From Deltaproteobacteria bacterium (lineage in GTDB: Bacteria; Myxococcota_A; UBA796; SXON01): 64,000 nucleotides of DNA. Made by a program: the position numbers and the translations under genes. A model generated the notes under the pieces. That model was not told the origin of the DNA. It worked only from the letters and a program-made list of their open reading frames with translations, and did not search any database. The stretch spans positions 35,529 to 99,528 of the forward strand of contig CANKTH010000004.1 in assembly GCA_947486185.1 (NCBI GenBank). The letters are read 5' to 3'. Positions 1-8,541 of the stretch are shown piece after piece (within the stretch, counting starts at the first letter, position 1; every line of letters begins with the position of its first letter).

Positions 1-2
1 GC

Positions 3-152
3 GGGGATTTCTACCTGTTCGTGCGGAGCTACGGCATGGGTGAGTCCACCGACGTGTACCGGGTGACCGCCGCGGGCGCGATGACCCGGGTGCTCGACGA
101 CGTCGGCTTCGACGTGGTGGGCGCCGGCGTGTCCACCTGCGCGCCGGCTTGA
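3..152 (+). CDS. C-terminal fragment of an unidentified protein
   Basis: The frame is open from the window edge and stops at TGA 150-152, giving the last 49 residues of a protein that begins outside. The visible part has alternating hydrophobic residues (FYLFVRSYG, VYRVT, MTRVLDDVGFDVVGAGV) typical of beta-strands, and it ends in STCAPA. No family is recognisable from this fragment. The next gene lies on the opposite strand and converges on it after about 80 bases. Confidence 0.55.
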   Translation, partial: GDFYLFVRSYGMGESTDVYRVTAAGAMTRVLDDVGFDVVGAGVSTCAPA

Positions 153-234
153 GAGGGTACCCGGCGGGAGCGCAGCGGGCTTGATCTTCCGTTTCGGGGC
201 CCGCCTCCCACTCCGAGCCCGCGGTCAGGCCGGA

Positions 235-2130
235 TCAGTAGGTCCGATACAACTTGAAATACCCGACGAACAGCGCTCCGTCGGCGATGTATGTGTCGTA
301 GTTCGAGAATAAGAGGAGGTCATACCCGTCGTACGGGAACGAGTAGAGCGACCCGTCGAACGGCCCGAGCTCAACCGAGAATCCTGTGGGAGAGTGCTCG
401 TAGGTGAGCGTGAGCTCCTGGGTCTCCCAGTCGAAGCCGACCAACCCGTCGAGTGTGTCACAGGTGGTCGAATCCGGCGTGTGCGTCGTATCGAAGGCGA
501 ACTCACAGTCCGGGCAGGAGGCGGCGGTGTTCGGCGTGCCGATGCTGGTGTAGCTACAACGCCTTCCGTCGTCGTAGTCCCACAAACCGGTCAGTCGTGT
601 GTACGAGAACGCGCAGGTCTCATCACAATCGGAGTCGTCGCAGTCGACGTAGCGATCGCCGTCGTCGTCCACGCCGTTGGCACAGTCGGACTCCTGGCAT
701 TCGGGGTCGTCGTCACAGTCGTCGTCGTCGCAGTCGACGTAGCCATCCCCCTCATCGTCGGTCCCGTCGGTACAGTCGAGCTCCTCATCGAAGACGTCGA
801 TGGTGAGCACGTAATCGACGGGCTGACCCGAGTACCCGCTAACCTGCACGATCACCGACTCCCCGGCGTCGAGGTACGCCGTCACCGTAGACGCGAACGT
901 GTCGCCGGTGTTGTCGTCGTCAACGCAGACATACTCCGTACCCGAGCAGTCCCCGGCGTAGATCGCGAGCACGGTGTCGTTACCTGTGCCCGATCCCTGT
1001 GTGCTGAACACGTAGGTATCGGCGGACGGCGCGGTCCAATACACGGTGACGTCTTCGCCCGCGGCGTCCCCCTCGCAGGAGGACTCACCGTCGTCGCCCG
1101 CGCCTACGGTCGTTCCTGAGAGGCGGAAGCTCACCGACACGCCGGCCTCGACGTCAGCACAGCTGAGGTCGCCGTCGGCGCAGTCCTGGTCTACGCCGTC
1201 CCAGGCGATCTCGGTTGCCGCGGGGGAGACGGCGGAGTCGGTGTCGTCGCAGTCCCCGTCGTCGGTGACGTGGTCGGGAGGGGCGTCGCACGCCACCTGC
1301 GGCGCGCTTGGGTCCCCCGCGCCGTCCCCGTCGCGATCCGCGTACCAGGTCGTGGCGTTGATTGCGTCGTTGTCGGCTACGCCGTCGCAGTCCTGGTCGT
1401 GGTCGTCGCAGCGCTCGGGGGCGCCGGGATAAGCTTCCGCGGTGCTGTCGTCGCAGTCGGTGTGGTCGGGCACGTATCCGGCGGGGAGGTCGCAGCGATT
1501 GACCCCCGCGGCCGGATCGCCGTAGCCGTCGCCGTCGGCATCGGCGTAGAAGGTGCCGATGTCCAGTGCGTCGTTGTCGATCTCGCCGTCGCAGTCCTCG
1601 TCGATACCATCACAGGTCTCGGCGGCGCCTGGGTAGCGGCCGGGATCGGCGTCGTCGCAGTCGGTGCAGGCGTCCCATCCGTCGCTGTCGTCGTCGCCGC
1701 CGCCGACGATGCCGTCGCAGTTGGTGTCTACACCGTCGCAGCCCGACTCCTCGGCGTCAGGCCGGATCGAGGGGTCGCTGTCGTCACAGTCGAGGCCGTT
1801 GTTCACCTCGCCGGGGCGGGGCTCGCAGCTCAACGCGTGGGTGTCGGGGTCGCCAAAGCCGTCGGTGTCCTCGTCGAGATAGCCGGACGTCGCGTCCACC
1901 GCGTCCTCGTCGACCGTGCCGTCGCAGTCCTCGTCGACACCGTCGCAGCGCTCGTCGGCGCCTTCATGCCGGGAAGGGTCTTCTTCGTCGCAGTCGGCGT
2001 CCCCGATGTGGCCGTCGCCGTCGGGGTCGAGCTCCTCCGTCCCCGTGGGGCCGGTGTCCTTGGCGCTGGGATTCCCGACACAGGCGAACAGGAGCGGGAG
2101 GGCAAGGAGTCGGGCGAGGGTGAGGCGCAT
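235..2130 (-). CDS. MopE-repeat metal-binding lipoprotein
   Basis: Secreted, probably lipid-anchored surface protein of 631 aa. I start it at ATG 2128-2130 (MRLTLARLLALPLLFAC, lipobox LFAC) because GGAG lies 6 bases upstream and the frame further upstream is not protein-like. About residues 35-320 hold five to six copies of a repeat with DxDxDGxGD, DCDD and CDGxDxDCDG elements, the putative metal-binding motif known from MopE-type proteins. Next comes a region of about 120 residues resembling a pre-peptidase C-terminal (PPC-like) beta-sandwich, then two Asp/Cys-rich short repeats (DGYVDCDDDDC, DRYVDCDDSDC), then a unique C-terminus. Calcium or copper binding is inferred from the family. The target and role are unknown. 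Confidence 0.8.
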   Translation of the reverse strand: MRLTLARLLALPLLFACVGNPSAKDTGPTGTEELDPDGDGHIGDADCDEEDPSRHEGADERCDGVDEDCDGTVDEDAVDATSGYLDEDTDGFGDPDTHALSCEPRPGEVNNGLDCDDSDPSIRPDAEESGCDGVDTNCDGIVGGGDDDSDGWDACTDCDDADPGRYPGAAETCDGIDEDCDGEIDNDALDIGTFYADADGDGYGDPAAGVNRCDLPAGYVPDHTDCDDSTAEAYPGAPERCDDHDQDCDGVADNDAINATTWYADRDGDGAGDPSAPQVACDAPPDHVTDDGDCDDTDSAVSPAATEIAWDGVDQDCADGDLSCADVEAGVSVSFRLSGTTVGAGDDGESSCEGDAAGEDVTVYWTAPSADTYVFSTQGSGTGNDTVLAIYAGDCSGTEYVCVDDDNTGDTFASTVTAYLDAGESVIVQVSGYSGQPVDYVLTIDVFDEELDCTDGTDDEGDGYVDCDDDDCDDDPECQESDCANGVDDDGDRYVDCDDSDCDETCAFSYTRLTGLWDYDDGRRCSYTSIGTPNTAASCPDCEFAFDTTHTPDSTTCDTLDGLVGFDWETQELTLTYEHSPTGFSVELGPFDGSLYSFPYDGYDLLLFSNYDTYIADGALFVGYFKLYRTY

Positions 2131-2425
2131 AGGTGCTCCGAGGGTTTCCGATAGCATGGCACCGGCGGCGCCGTCGACCGCCTCGACACAGGTGCGGTTC
2201 CCGTAAGGAAGCAGGACGGTCCGGCAATGCGCCCCCAGCAACTCGACGATGGCCTGCCAGGAGATGACCACCAGGCCGCTGCCGCTCCGGGCGCCCGACG
2301 AGACCGACGCGGAGGTCAACGAGCCGGTCCACGACGCGCCTTCTTCCCGGAGGTCCGTTTGGCGCCAGATCCGAGCCGGCGGCTCGGCCTTGCGCGCGGC
2401 GGGTCCGTTCGGATAGCCGAGTTCG
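2131..2425. other. Divergent intergenic region
   Basis: This 295-base stretch separates the minus-strand lipoprotein start (2130) from the plus-strand VOC gene (2426), so it must carry the promoters of both. It is GC-rich. The overlapping open frames do not look like conserved protein, and I recognise no operator or RNA in it. Confidence 0.4.
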
Positions 2426-2812
2426 ATGCACGCCGAACCGATGATCAATGTCCGCGATGTAGAAGCTTCTTCCCGCTGGTACCAGGAGCTGCTTGGCGCG
2501 ACCAGCGGTCACGGGGGGCCCGACTTCGAGATGCTGCTCCACGACCAGCGCTTGATGCTGATGCTCCACAACGCCGACGCCGCGGAGCACCACCCGGACA
2601 TCGAGAAGGACGGCCCGGTTGGCAAAGGGGTCGTGCTCTACTTCCGGGTCGGAGAGGGGCTCGCCGACGCGGTCGTGCGTGCGAAGCAGATGGGCGCCGA
2701 GATCCGCCGCGGCCCAGAATGGAATGAGCTCGCTGCGCAAGAGGAGCTCTGGGTGCGCGACCCGGATGGCTACACCATCGTGCTTGCGGGGCCCGCAGCC
2801 TGGGCGACCTAG
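2426..2812 (+). CDS. VOC (glyoxalase/bleomycin-resistance) family protein
   Basis: Cytoplasmic protein of 128 aa with the two beta-alpha-beta-beta-beta modules of the vicinal-oxygen-chelate fold. The N-terminus INVRDVEASSRWYQELLG and the C-terminal DPDGYTIVLAG are the usual signatures. The family includes metal-dependent lyases, dioxygenases and antibiotic-binding proteins, so the substrate cannot be named. Start uncertainty: ATG 2426 (MHAEP) or ATG 2441 (MINVRD), neither with a strong ribosome site. It stands alone, with no gene close enough to suggest an operon. Confidence 0.8.
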   Translation: MHAEPMINVRDVEASSRWYQELLGATSGHGGPDFEMLLHDQRLMLMLHNADAAEHHPDIEKDGPVGKGVVLYFRVGEGLADAVVRAKQMGAEIRRGPEWNELAAQEELWVRDPDGYTIVLAGPAAWAT

Positions 2813-2989
2813 CCCGGCATTCCGCGCCGCTCCGCCGGCGACTCCCGCTCCAGGTTCGGCGTCGACCCTCGGGAGACACCGGATGAGCTCGCGTGCGGCC
2901 CGGGTACGCTGGCGGGTGGACCGGGGCGTGGTGCACGAGGCGCGCTGAACCCGGGCGCCCGCGGTTATGCTGGACTGCCGGAGGGCGTC

Positions 2990-4027
2990 ATGGTCCCGTG
3001 TTTGGCTTTCTTTTTTCTTGCCCCCGCGAGCGCTGGCCTGGTGGAAGCCTGGTCTTACGAACGTTTTCCTCGCGGTGACGCGATCGCGGGTGAGGATGGC
3101 TGGGTGGGCGGCTATGACGGGGACCCCTGGGCCACCTTGGAGAACGATGGGGATTCCTGGGCCTACTCTCTGGTGGATCACGCGCCGTTCGGAGAGTTTG
3201 GCAGTGGCGGCCCCTACGACAACTGGCTGGTGCACGAAGGTGAGGCGGTCCGACAGGGCGTGCACAGGGCGGTGGTATACCCGACGGACAACGACGCTTT
3301 CGGGGTGGTCTTCGGTTGGGAGCGGGACCACTACTACCTGTTGCTGGTGTGTGGGGAAGAGGGGAACGACACGAGCAATCAGAGCTGTCCGGTGCCGAAC
3401 CTGCCGATGCACGTCACCGCGCTCGTGGAGGTGACGGGCTCGCGGGCCACGGTTCTTGACTCGGTCGAGATCGGCGCGACGCTGAGATCCGAGTCCGAGA
3501 TCACCGTCAGTATGGATGACGGCGCGCTGGTCGCCCGGATCGGTCGCACCGAGCTGAACGCCGAGGTGGGCGAAGACTTCATGCTCAACGGAGTCGGGTT
3601 TTACGCCTTCAACGAAGGGCTTTACAGTGAGTCGGGCGAGAGCGACGGCAACACGGTCTACTTCCGGAGCCCCGCCCTGGCCTGGCAGGACGAAGACGAC
3701 GACGAGATCGTAGACGACCAGGACAACTGTGAAGCCGTCGCCAACGCGGATCAGGCCGACCTCGACGGGGACGGGATCGGCAGCGCCTGCGACGATGAAG
3801 AGGCGCCCCCAGATCCGGTGGATGACACCGGGGTGACCGAAGACACCGACCCGGGCGGCGGCCCACCCGGTGACGCCGGGGCTGATGGCGGCGGGGGCGA
3901 GACGATCAAGATCAGCCCTTCGGGCTGTGGTTGTGACAGTGGGGCCGGGGCATGGTCCGGGGGCTGGGTCGCGGTAGGCCTGCTCGGGGTGCTGCGGCGT
4001 CGCCGGCGTGGATCTGCCGGGAGTTGA
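2990..4027 (+). CDS. Secreted surface protein with TSP3-like repeat and sorting-type C-terminal tail
   Basis: Protein of 345 aa with a good ribosome site (GGAGG, 5 bases before ATG). The signal peptide MVPCLAFFFLAPASAG is followed by about 210 residues of beta-rich sequence resembling concanavalin/LamG-like folds (WATLENDGDSWAY, FGVVFGWERDHYYLLL). A calcium-binding thrombospondin type 3-like element follows (DDDEIVDDQDNC, DLDGDGIGSACDD), then a Pro/Gly/Asp-rich linker. The end is a CGC cluster, a hydrophobic stretch and RRRRRG, the layout of MYXO-CTERM/GlyGly-CTERM tails that myxobacteria process at the envelope. No enzymatic motif is visible. Surface anchoring is inferred. Confidence 0.75.
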   Translation: MVPCLAFFFLAPASAGLVEAWSYERFPRGDAIAGEDGWVGGYDGDPWATLENDGDSWAYSLVDHAPFGEFGSGGPYDNWLVHEGEAVRQGVHRAVVYPTDNDAFGVVFGWERDHYYLLLVCGEEGNDTSNQSCPVPNLPMHVTALVEVTGSRATVLDSVEIGATLRSESEITVSMDDGALVARIGRTELNAEVGEDFMLNGVGFYAFNEGLYSESGESDGNTVYFRSPALAWQDEDDDEIVDDQDNCEAVANADQADLDGDGIGSACDDEEAPPDPVDDTGVTEDTDPGGGPPGDAGADGGGGETIKISPSGCGCDSGAGAWSGGWVAVGLLGVLRRRRRGSAGS

Positions 4028-4092
4028 CCGGCGTGGGCCCGATCGGCCACGTCCGCGGAGATCTCGCGGTGCTGGACGGCGCTCACCGTCAG

Positions 4093-4131
4093 CGGGCGGC
4101 GATCAACCTCGGCTGAGGTCGCCGCCGCCCG
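4093..4131. terminator. Hairpin between convergent genes, probable bidirectional terminator
   Basis: A GC-rich inverted repeat, GGGCGGCGA...CCTC then GAGG...TCGCCGCC, with a 4-base central loop GGCT. It lies in the 140-base gap between the plus-strand surface protein and the minus-strand potD. There is no T-run on either side, so termination is inferred from position and stem strength. Confidence 0.5.
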
Positions 4132-4167
4132 TACGCTGAGGGGCGCTCGTTCCGCGCTCCGGCGGGC

Positions 4168-5238
4168 TCAGTTGGCCTTGACCTCGGTCCAGGCAGCGTC
4201 AAGCTGGGGCGTAAATGCGCCGAGATCCTTGAGGGCCTCGCAGCGGGACAGGATCTCCGACGGCGGAAACACCGCGGGATCGTTGAGCAGCTCGGGCTTT
4301 ACCTTGGACCGCGCCGCGAGGTTGGCGGTGGCGTAGCCGGTCGCGTTGGTGGTCTCGGCGGAGACCTGGGGATCCAGCATGAAGTTGATGAACTTGTGGG
4401 CCATCTCCACGTTCCGCGCCGCCTTCGGGATCGCGAGGTTGTCCACCGCGAGGGTCGCCCCCTCTTTGGGCACGACGTAGCGGATCGTGCCGGCCGACTC
4501 GCGAGCGACGGTGGCCAGCTCGCCCGAGTAGCCCTGCACCACCACCGCGTCACCCGACTGGATCTTCCCGGAGAAGTCGCTCGAGTCGTACGCCAGCACG
4601 AGCTCTTTTTGCGCAATGAGGTGTTTCTTCGCCGCGGCGATCTCCGCCTCCGCCGTGCTGTTGATCGACTTGCTATCGACGTGGAGCGCGGCGCCGAAGG
4701 CCTCGCGCATATCGTCCAACATCACGATCTTGCCCTTGTACGCAGGATCAAAGAGCGCCTTCCAGGAGTCCAAGGGGTTGGCGACCTTGTCGGTACGATA
4801 GGCAAAGCCGGTGGTGCCCCACAGGTAGGGAACGCCATACCGCGCCTCACCCGCGGTGAACACGGTGTCGACGGCGGGGTCGATGTGCTGGAGGTTGGGC
4901 AGCTTCGCCGTGTCGAGCGCCAACAGAAGCCCCTGCTTGACCAGGGAGCTCACCATATAGTCGGTGGGCACCACGACGTCGTAGGGCGCGGCGCCGGTCT
5001 GGAGCTTCTGCTCGATCACCTCGTTGTTATCGTAGAGATCGAAGGTGACGCGGACGTTGTTCTCTTTCTCGAACCGCTTGACCGCCTCTTCGCTGTGGTA
5101 GTTGGTCCAGATATAGACGTTGAGCTCTTGCGGCGCGGGCGCGGGTGCGGCCTCGGGCTTCTTGGCGTCGGTCTTGGCATCTGGCGCACCCCCGCCGGAG
5201 CAGGCGGCGAGAAGGAAGAGAGGAAGCAGGGATTTCAT
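4168..5238 (-). CDS. potD: Spermidine/putrescine ABC transporter substrate-binding lipoprotein PotD
   Basis: Polyamine-binding component of an ABC importer, 356 aa, as usual for PotD/PotF. Lipobox LLAAC at about residue 13 means it is lipid-anchored, not free in the periplasm. The Ala/Pro/Lys linker is followed by LNVYIWTNYHSEEAVKRFE, the typical PotD N-lobe start, then DVVVPTDYMVSSLVKQGLL and a C-lobe with AHKFINFMLDP. AAGGAG sits 5 bases before ATG. It is the last gene of potA-potB-potC-potD, 9 bases after potC. Exact substrate (spermidine or putrescine) is not resolved by eye. Confidence 0.9.
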   Translation of the reverse strand: MKSLLPLFLLAACSGGGAPDAKTDAKKPEAAPAPAPQELNVYIWTNYHSEEAVKRFEKENNVRVTFDLYDNNEVIEQKLQTGAAPYDVVVPTDYMVSSLVKQGLLLALDTAKLPNLQHIDPAVDTVFTAGEARYGVPYLWGTTGFAYRTDKVANPLDSWKALFDPAYKGKIVMLDDMREAFGAALHVDSKSINSTAEAEIAAAKKHLIAQKELVLAYDSSDFSGKIQSGDAVVVQGYSGELATVARESAGTIRYVVPKEGATLAVDNLAIPKAARNVEMAHKFINFMLDPQVSAETTNATGYATANLAARSKVKPELLNDPAVFPPSEILSRCEALKDLGAFTPQLDAAWTEVKAN

Positions 5239-5247
5239 AAGACTCCT

Positions 5248-6057
5248 TCAGGATTTCTTGGGTTCGGTGAGGCGCGAGGCGCTTCGTTCAATGAGCCAGG
5301 ACAGCGCGGTCATTGCGGTGGTGGCGACGAGCAACAGCGTACAGACCGCGTTGATCTCCGGCGTGATCTTTTTCCGGACCATGCCGTAGATTTGCAGGGG
5401 TAAGGTGGTGTTTCCGACGCCGGAGACGAAGCTGGTGATGAGGTAGTCGTCGATCGAGAGGGTGAGCACCAGCAGGGCGCCCGAGAGCACCGCGGGCCAG
5501 AGCTGAGGCAGGGTGACCTTCCAGAAGGTCACCCACGGGGTCGCGCCCAGGTCGGCGGCGGCTTCTTCGAGGCTCCTGTCCATCCCGGCGAGGCGAGCGC
5601 GCACGACCACCACCACGTAGGAGATCGAGAACACCACGTGGGAGAACCACACGGTGGCGAAGCCAAGCTCAAACTTCATCGAGCCAAAAAGCCCGAGCAG
5701 CGACACCGCCATCACGATCTCGGGCAGCACGATAGGCAGGAGCAGCACCGGGTTGGCCAGGCTCAGCGTTCGGTTGTTCGCCCCTCGTAGACCCAGCGCA
5801 GCCGCGGTGCCGAGCACGGTGGAGGCGATCGTGGTGGCGCCCGCGATCTGGAGGCTGTTCCGGGCGGCCTCCCAGACCATGTCATTCTGCCACAGCAGCT
5901 CGTACCAACGGAAGGTGAAGCCGGTCCACAGGGCGCCCTTCTCGTTGCTGTTGAACGACAGAGCCACGAGCACCACGATCGGCAGGTACAAGAAGGCATA
6001 GACGCCGATTCCGTAGACCTGGAGCGCGTGTCGGCGCCACGCGCCGGGGCGGCTCAT
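5248..6057 (-). CDS. potC: Polyamine ABC transporter permease PotC
   Basis: Inner-membrane permease, 269 aa, about six transmembrane helices (YGIGVYAFLYLPIVVLVALSF at the N-terminus). The cytoplasmic EAA loop is visible around residues 165-185 (LEEAAADLGATPWVTFWKV), which contacts the ATPase PotA. The family is the BPD_transp_1 permeases of spermidine/putrescine importers. Its ATG overlaps the potB stop as ATGA, so translation is coupled. Confidence 0.9.
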   Translation of the reverse strand: MSRPGAWRRHALQVYGIGVYAFLYLPIVVLVALSFNSNEKGALWTGFTFRWYELLWQNDMVWEAARNSLQIAGATTIASTVLGTAAALGLRGANNRTLSLANPVLLLPIVLPEIVMAVSLLGLFGSMKFELGFATVWFSHVVFSISYVVVVVRARLAGMDRSLEEAAADLGATPWVTFWKVTLPQLWPAVLSGALLVLTLSIDDYLITSFVSGVGNTTLPLQIYGMVRKKITPEINAVCTLLLVATTAMTALSWLIERSASRLTEPKKS

Positions 6058-6938
6058 AAGAGCTCCTGCGAGCCTTTGACCAGGCGCGCCTGCAGGGCGA
6101 GGATGCCGAGCACCAGCAAGGTGAGCACAAAGGCGACGGCGAACCCAAAAGGCGCGTTTTTACCGCCAAAAAACTGGTTCTGGATGAGATTGCCCACCAG
6201 CACCGACTTGGCTCCGCCGAGCATGTCGGAGATCAGGAACTGCCCCATCGACGGGACAAATACCAGCACCGCCCCGGCCACTACGCCCGGCAGGCTCAGG
6301 GGCCACACCACCTTCCAGAACGTGGTCCACGCCGATGCGCCCAGGTCGGCCGCCGCTTCGAGCAGGCTGGTGTCGAGCTTCTCCAAGGAGGCGTAGATTG
6401 GCAGGATCATGAAGGGCAGCTCGCCGTAGATGAGCCCGATCAGCACCGCCCACTCGGTGTACAAGAGGGCGAGGGGCTCGTCGATCAGCCCGATCCCGAC
6501 CAACACCTGGTTGAGGAGCCCCTCCGTGCGCAGGATCCACACCCAGGCGAACGTGCGGACCACAAAAGAGGTCCAGAACGGCACGACCACCAACAAAAGC
6601 CCGACAGAACGCCAACGTTCCGGCATGCCCCGCGCGATCCACCACGCCAGGGGATAGGCCACCACGAGGCATCCGAGCGTCGTGACCACCGCCATCCAAG
6701 AGGAGCGCCAGAAGATCTTGAGGTAGATCGGCTCCAACGCACGTTCGTAGTTGGCCAGCCAGGCGCCCGAGCTGAGATAGAGGCCAAGATCCTCGATCTC
6801 TGCGAAGCCGCCGTACACCCCGCGCTGCCGGAAGCTGTCGAGGAGCACCATCGCCAGCGGCAGGAGCATGCCAAAAAACAGCACGAGGAGCGCCGGCGAC
6901 GCCAGCCAGGGCGGAGACTGCCCAGCCTTCTGGCTCAT
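6054..6938 (-). CDS. potB: Polyamine ABC transporter permease PotB
   Basis: Second permease subunit, 294 aa, with six predicted helices beginning WLASPALLVLFFGMLLPLAMV. The EAA loop (LLEAAADLGASAWTTFWKV) lies near residue 195. It pairs with PotC to form the transmembrane channel. Its start overlaps the potA stop by 4 bases (ATGA) and its stop overlaps potC in the same way. Length and order match standard potABCD operons. Confidence 0.9.
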   Translation of the reverse strand: MSQKAGQSPPWLASPALLVLFFGMLLPLAMVLLDSFRQRGVYGGFAEIEDLGLYLSSGAWLANYERALEPIYLKIFWRSSWMAVVTTLGCLVVAYPLAWWIARGMPERWRSVGLLLVVVPFWTSFVVRTFAWVWILRTEGLLNQVLVGIGLIDEPLALLYTEWAVLIGLIYGELPFMILPIYASLEKLDTSLLEAAADLGASAWTTFWKVVWPLSLPGVVAGAVLVFVPSMGQFLISDMLGGAKSVLVGNLIQNQFFGGKNAPFGFAVAFVLTLLVLGILALQARLVKGSQELL

Positions 6939-8026
6939 CGCTCAGGGCTCGCGGGCACGATCACGCCGGTGCCATCGGGCCAGGACACCACGCCTGAAGT
7001 TCCCGGCATCAGGTCTTCGGCGACTGCGCCGAACCCGGGGGTCAACACCACCTCCAGGTCCTCCATGCCCAGCGTCGCCAAGGTATAGCGCGTCGAAGCT
7101 CCCTGATAGAGCCGGTCGCGCACCACCGCGGGCGCGCCGACCCGGCCTTCGGGTAGACCTCGAGACAGGCCGAGCCACTCCGGGCGCAACATCACGGACA
7201 CCGTGCTGCCGACCACGGTCGGGTAAGGCGCCTTGACCAGCACCTTGGGCCCCGCGGTGAGCTGCACCTGGGCGGTGCCGTCCGCGACCCGGAGCACCTC
7301 GGCCGAGAGCAGGTTGCTCGCGCCCAAAAAACGCGCCACGAAGGGCGTGGCCGGCTCGTCGTAGACCGCGCGGGCGGGCGCCGCCTGCTCGATGTGCCCC
7401 CGCGAGAACACCGCGATGCGGTCGGACATGGTGAGGGCTTCGGGCTGGTCGTGGGTGACGAAGAGGAAGGTGATCCCCGAGGCGCGCTGCAGGTTTTTCA
7501 GCTCGACCTGCATCTGGAGCCGCAGCTGGTGGTCGAGCGCGCCGAGCGGCTCGTCCAAAAGGAGGAGCCGGGGCCGCAGCACCAACGCGCGGGCGAGCGC
7601 CACCCGCTGCTTCTGCCCACCTGACAGCATCGCGGGCATTCTTTCGGCAAAAGTGCCGAGCTGCACCTGATCGAGGGACTCCGTCACCCGGCGGCGCAGC
7701 TCGGCCTCGCCCACTTGGGCGCGCCGAAGTCCGAAAGCGACGTTTTCGAAGACGTTGAGGTGAGGGAACAGCGCGTACTGCTGAAACACCGTGTTGATCG
7801 GGCGTCGGTGCGGCGGCAGCGCGCGAATGTCGGTGCCGTCGAGCTCGATCCGGCCCTCGTCGGGGTTCTCGAAGCCGGCGATCATGCGGAGCAGCGTGGT
7901 CTTTCCGCAGCCAGAAGGCCCCAGCATCGAGAAGAACTCGCCGGCTTCAACGTCGAGGGACACACCCGCGACCGCCACGGCCCCGCCGAAACGTTTCACC
8001 ACTTTGTCGATGCGTAATAGCGGCAC
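6935..8026 (-). CDS. potA: Polyamine ABC transporter ATP-binding protein PotA
   Basis: ATPase subunit, 363 aa. I start it at GTG 8024-8026 (VPLLRIDKVVKRFGG), the usual N-terminus, with a G-rich stretch just upstream; the frame continues open for 83 codons upstream but without family similarity. Walker A GPSGCGKT is near residue 40, the Q-loop follows, the ABC signature LSGGQKQR lies near 137 and Walker B LLLLDEP near 160. The H-loop is VTHDQPEAL. The C-terminal third is a TOBE-type regulatory beta domain (VSVMLRPEWLGL). It is the first gene of the importer operon. Confidence 0.9.
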   Translation of the reverse strand: MPLLRIDKVVKRFGGAVAVAGVSLDVEAGEFFSMLGPSGCGKTTLLRMIAGFENPDEGRIELDGTDIRALPPHRRPINTVFQQYALFPHLNVFENVAFGLRRAQVGEAELRRRVTESLDQVQLGTFAERMPAMLSGGQKQRVALARALVLRPRLLLLDEPLGALDHQLRLQMQVELKNLQRASGITFLFVTHDQPEALTMSDRIAVFSRGHIEQAAPARAVYDEPATPFVARFLGASNLLSAEVLRVADGTAQVQLTAGPKVLVKAPYPTVVGSTVSVMLRPEWLGLSRGLPEGRVGAPAVVRDRLYQGASTRYTLATLGMEDLEVVLTPGFGAVAEDLMPGTSGVVSWPDGTGVIVPASPER

Positions 8027-8159
8027 GCCGCTGCCCCCGAAGAACCGGCCGGTTGTACCACGTTTGCGGGTGTTGTGGGGCGCCGCACGTCGCCGTAGGA
8101 AGCGCGTCGCCGACGCATGGGGTTGGACAGGAGCGCGTCGGCTCACTACGCTCGCGCAG

Positions 8160-8519
8160 ATGTGGTGGCTGCTTTTTTCCGCGTGTCTGTCTGATCCTGT
8201 GGCTCCTCCCGTATACGGCGGCGCGCGGACGTCTCCCGGCGTCGTCACCGTGAAGGAGTCGGGGTCCGGCACCACGCCCCCGACGGAGAGTCTGCCGACG
8301 GAGAGTCCGCCCGCCGAGAGCCTCGCCTACGAGAGCGTCGCGTACGAGAGCCTGTACTTCGAGAGCGGCTGGGAGGACAGCGGGGGCGTACGTATCGGCA
8401 CCACCGCTGCCGAACGAGCGGGTGAGCTCGGTGGCTCACCTTGTGGTGACAAGTCGGCGCTGCTCGGCTTTCTGGCCTTGGGGGCCGGCATCGCCTCGTG
8501 GCGGCGTCCGCGGGCCTGA
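8160..8519 (+). CDS. Small lipoprotein-like protein with ES pentapeptide repeats and sorting-type tail
   Basis: Protein of 119 aa that I do not recognise. The N-terminus MWWLLFSACLSDP looks like a very short lipoprotein signal (Cys at residue 9, no basic residue). The middle carries six Glu-Ser pairs five residues apart (ESLPT, ESPPA, ESLAY, ESVAY, ESLYF, ES). The C-terminus is SPCGDKSALLGFLALGAG followed by WRRPRA, that is Cys, hydrophobic helix and basic end, like MYXO-CTERM tails. It diverges from potA. The start could lie further upstream in the same frame, but no ribosome site supports that. Confidence 0.55.
   Translation: MWWLLFSACLSDPVAPPVYGGARTSPGVVTVKESGSGTTPPTESLPTESPPAESLAYESVAYESLYFESGWEDSGGVRIGTTAAERAGELGGSPCGDKSALLGFLALGAGIASWRRPRA
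8286..8366 (+). repeat. 15-bp tandem repeat inside the small ES-repeat protein
   Basis: Five degenerate 15-base units, each starting GAGAG(T/C), encode the ESxxx pentapeptides. The reading frame is kept throughout, so copy number could change without breaking the protein. Confidence 0.7.
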
Positions 8520-8541
8520 TCCGGGGCGCTCGCCTTCGCGG

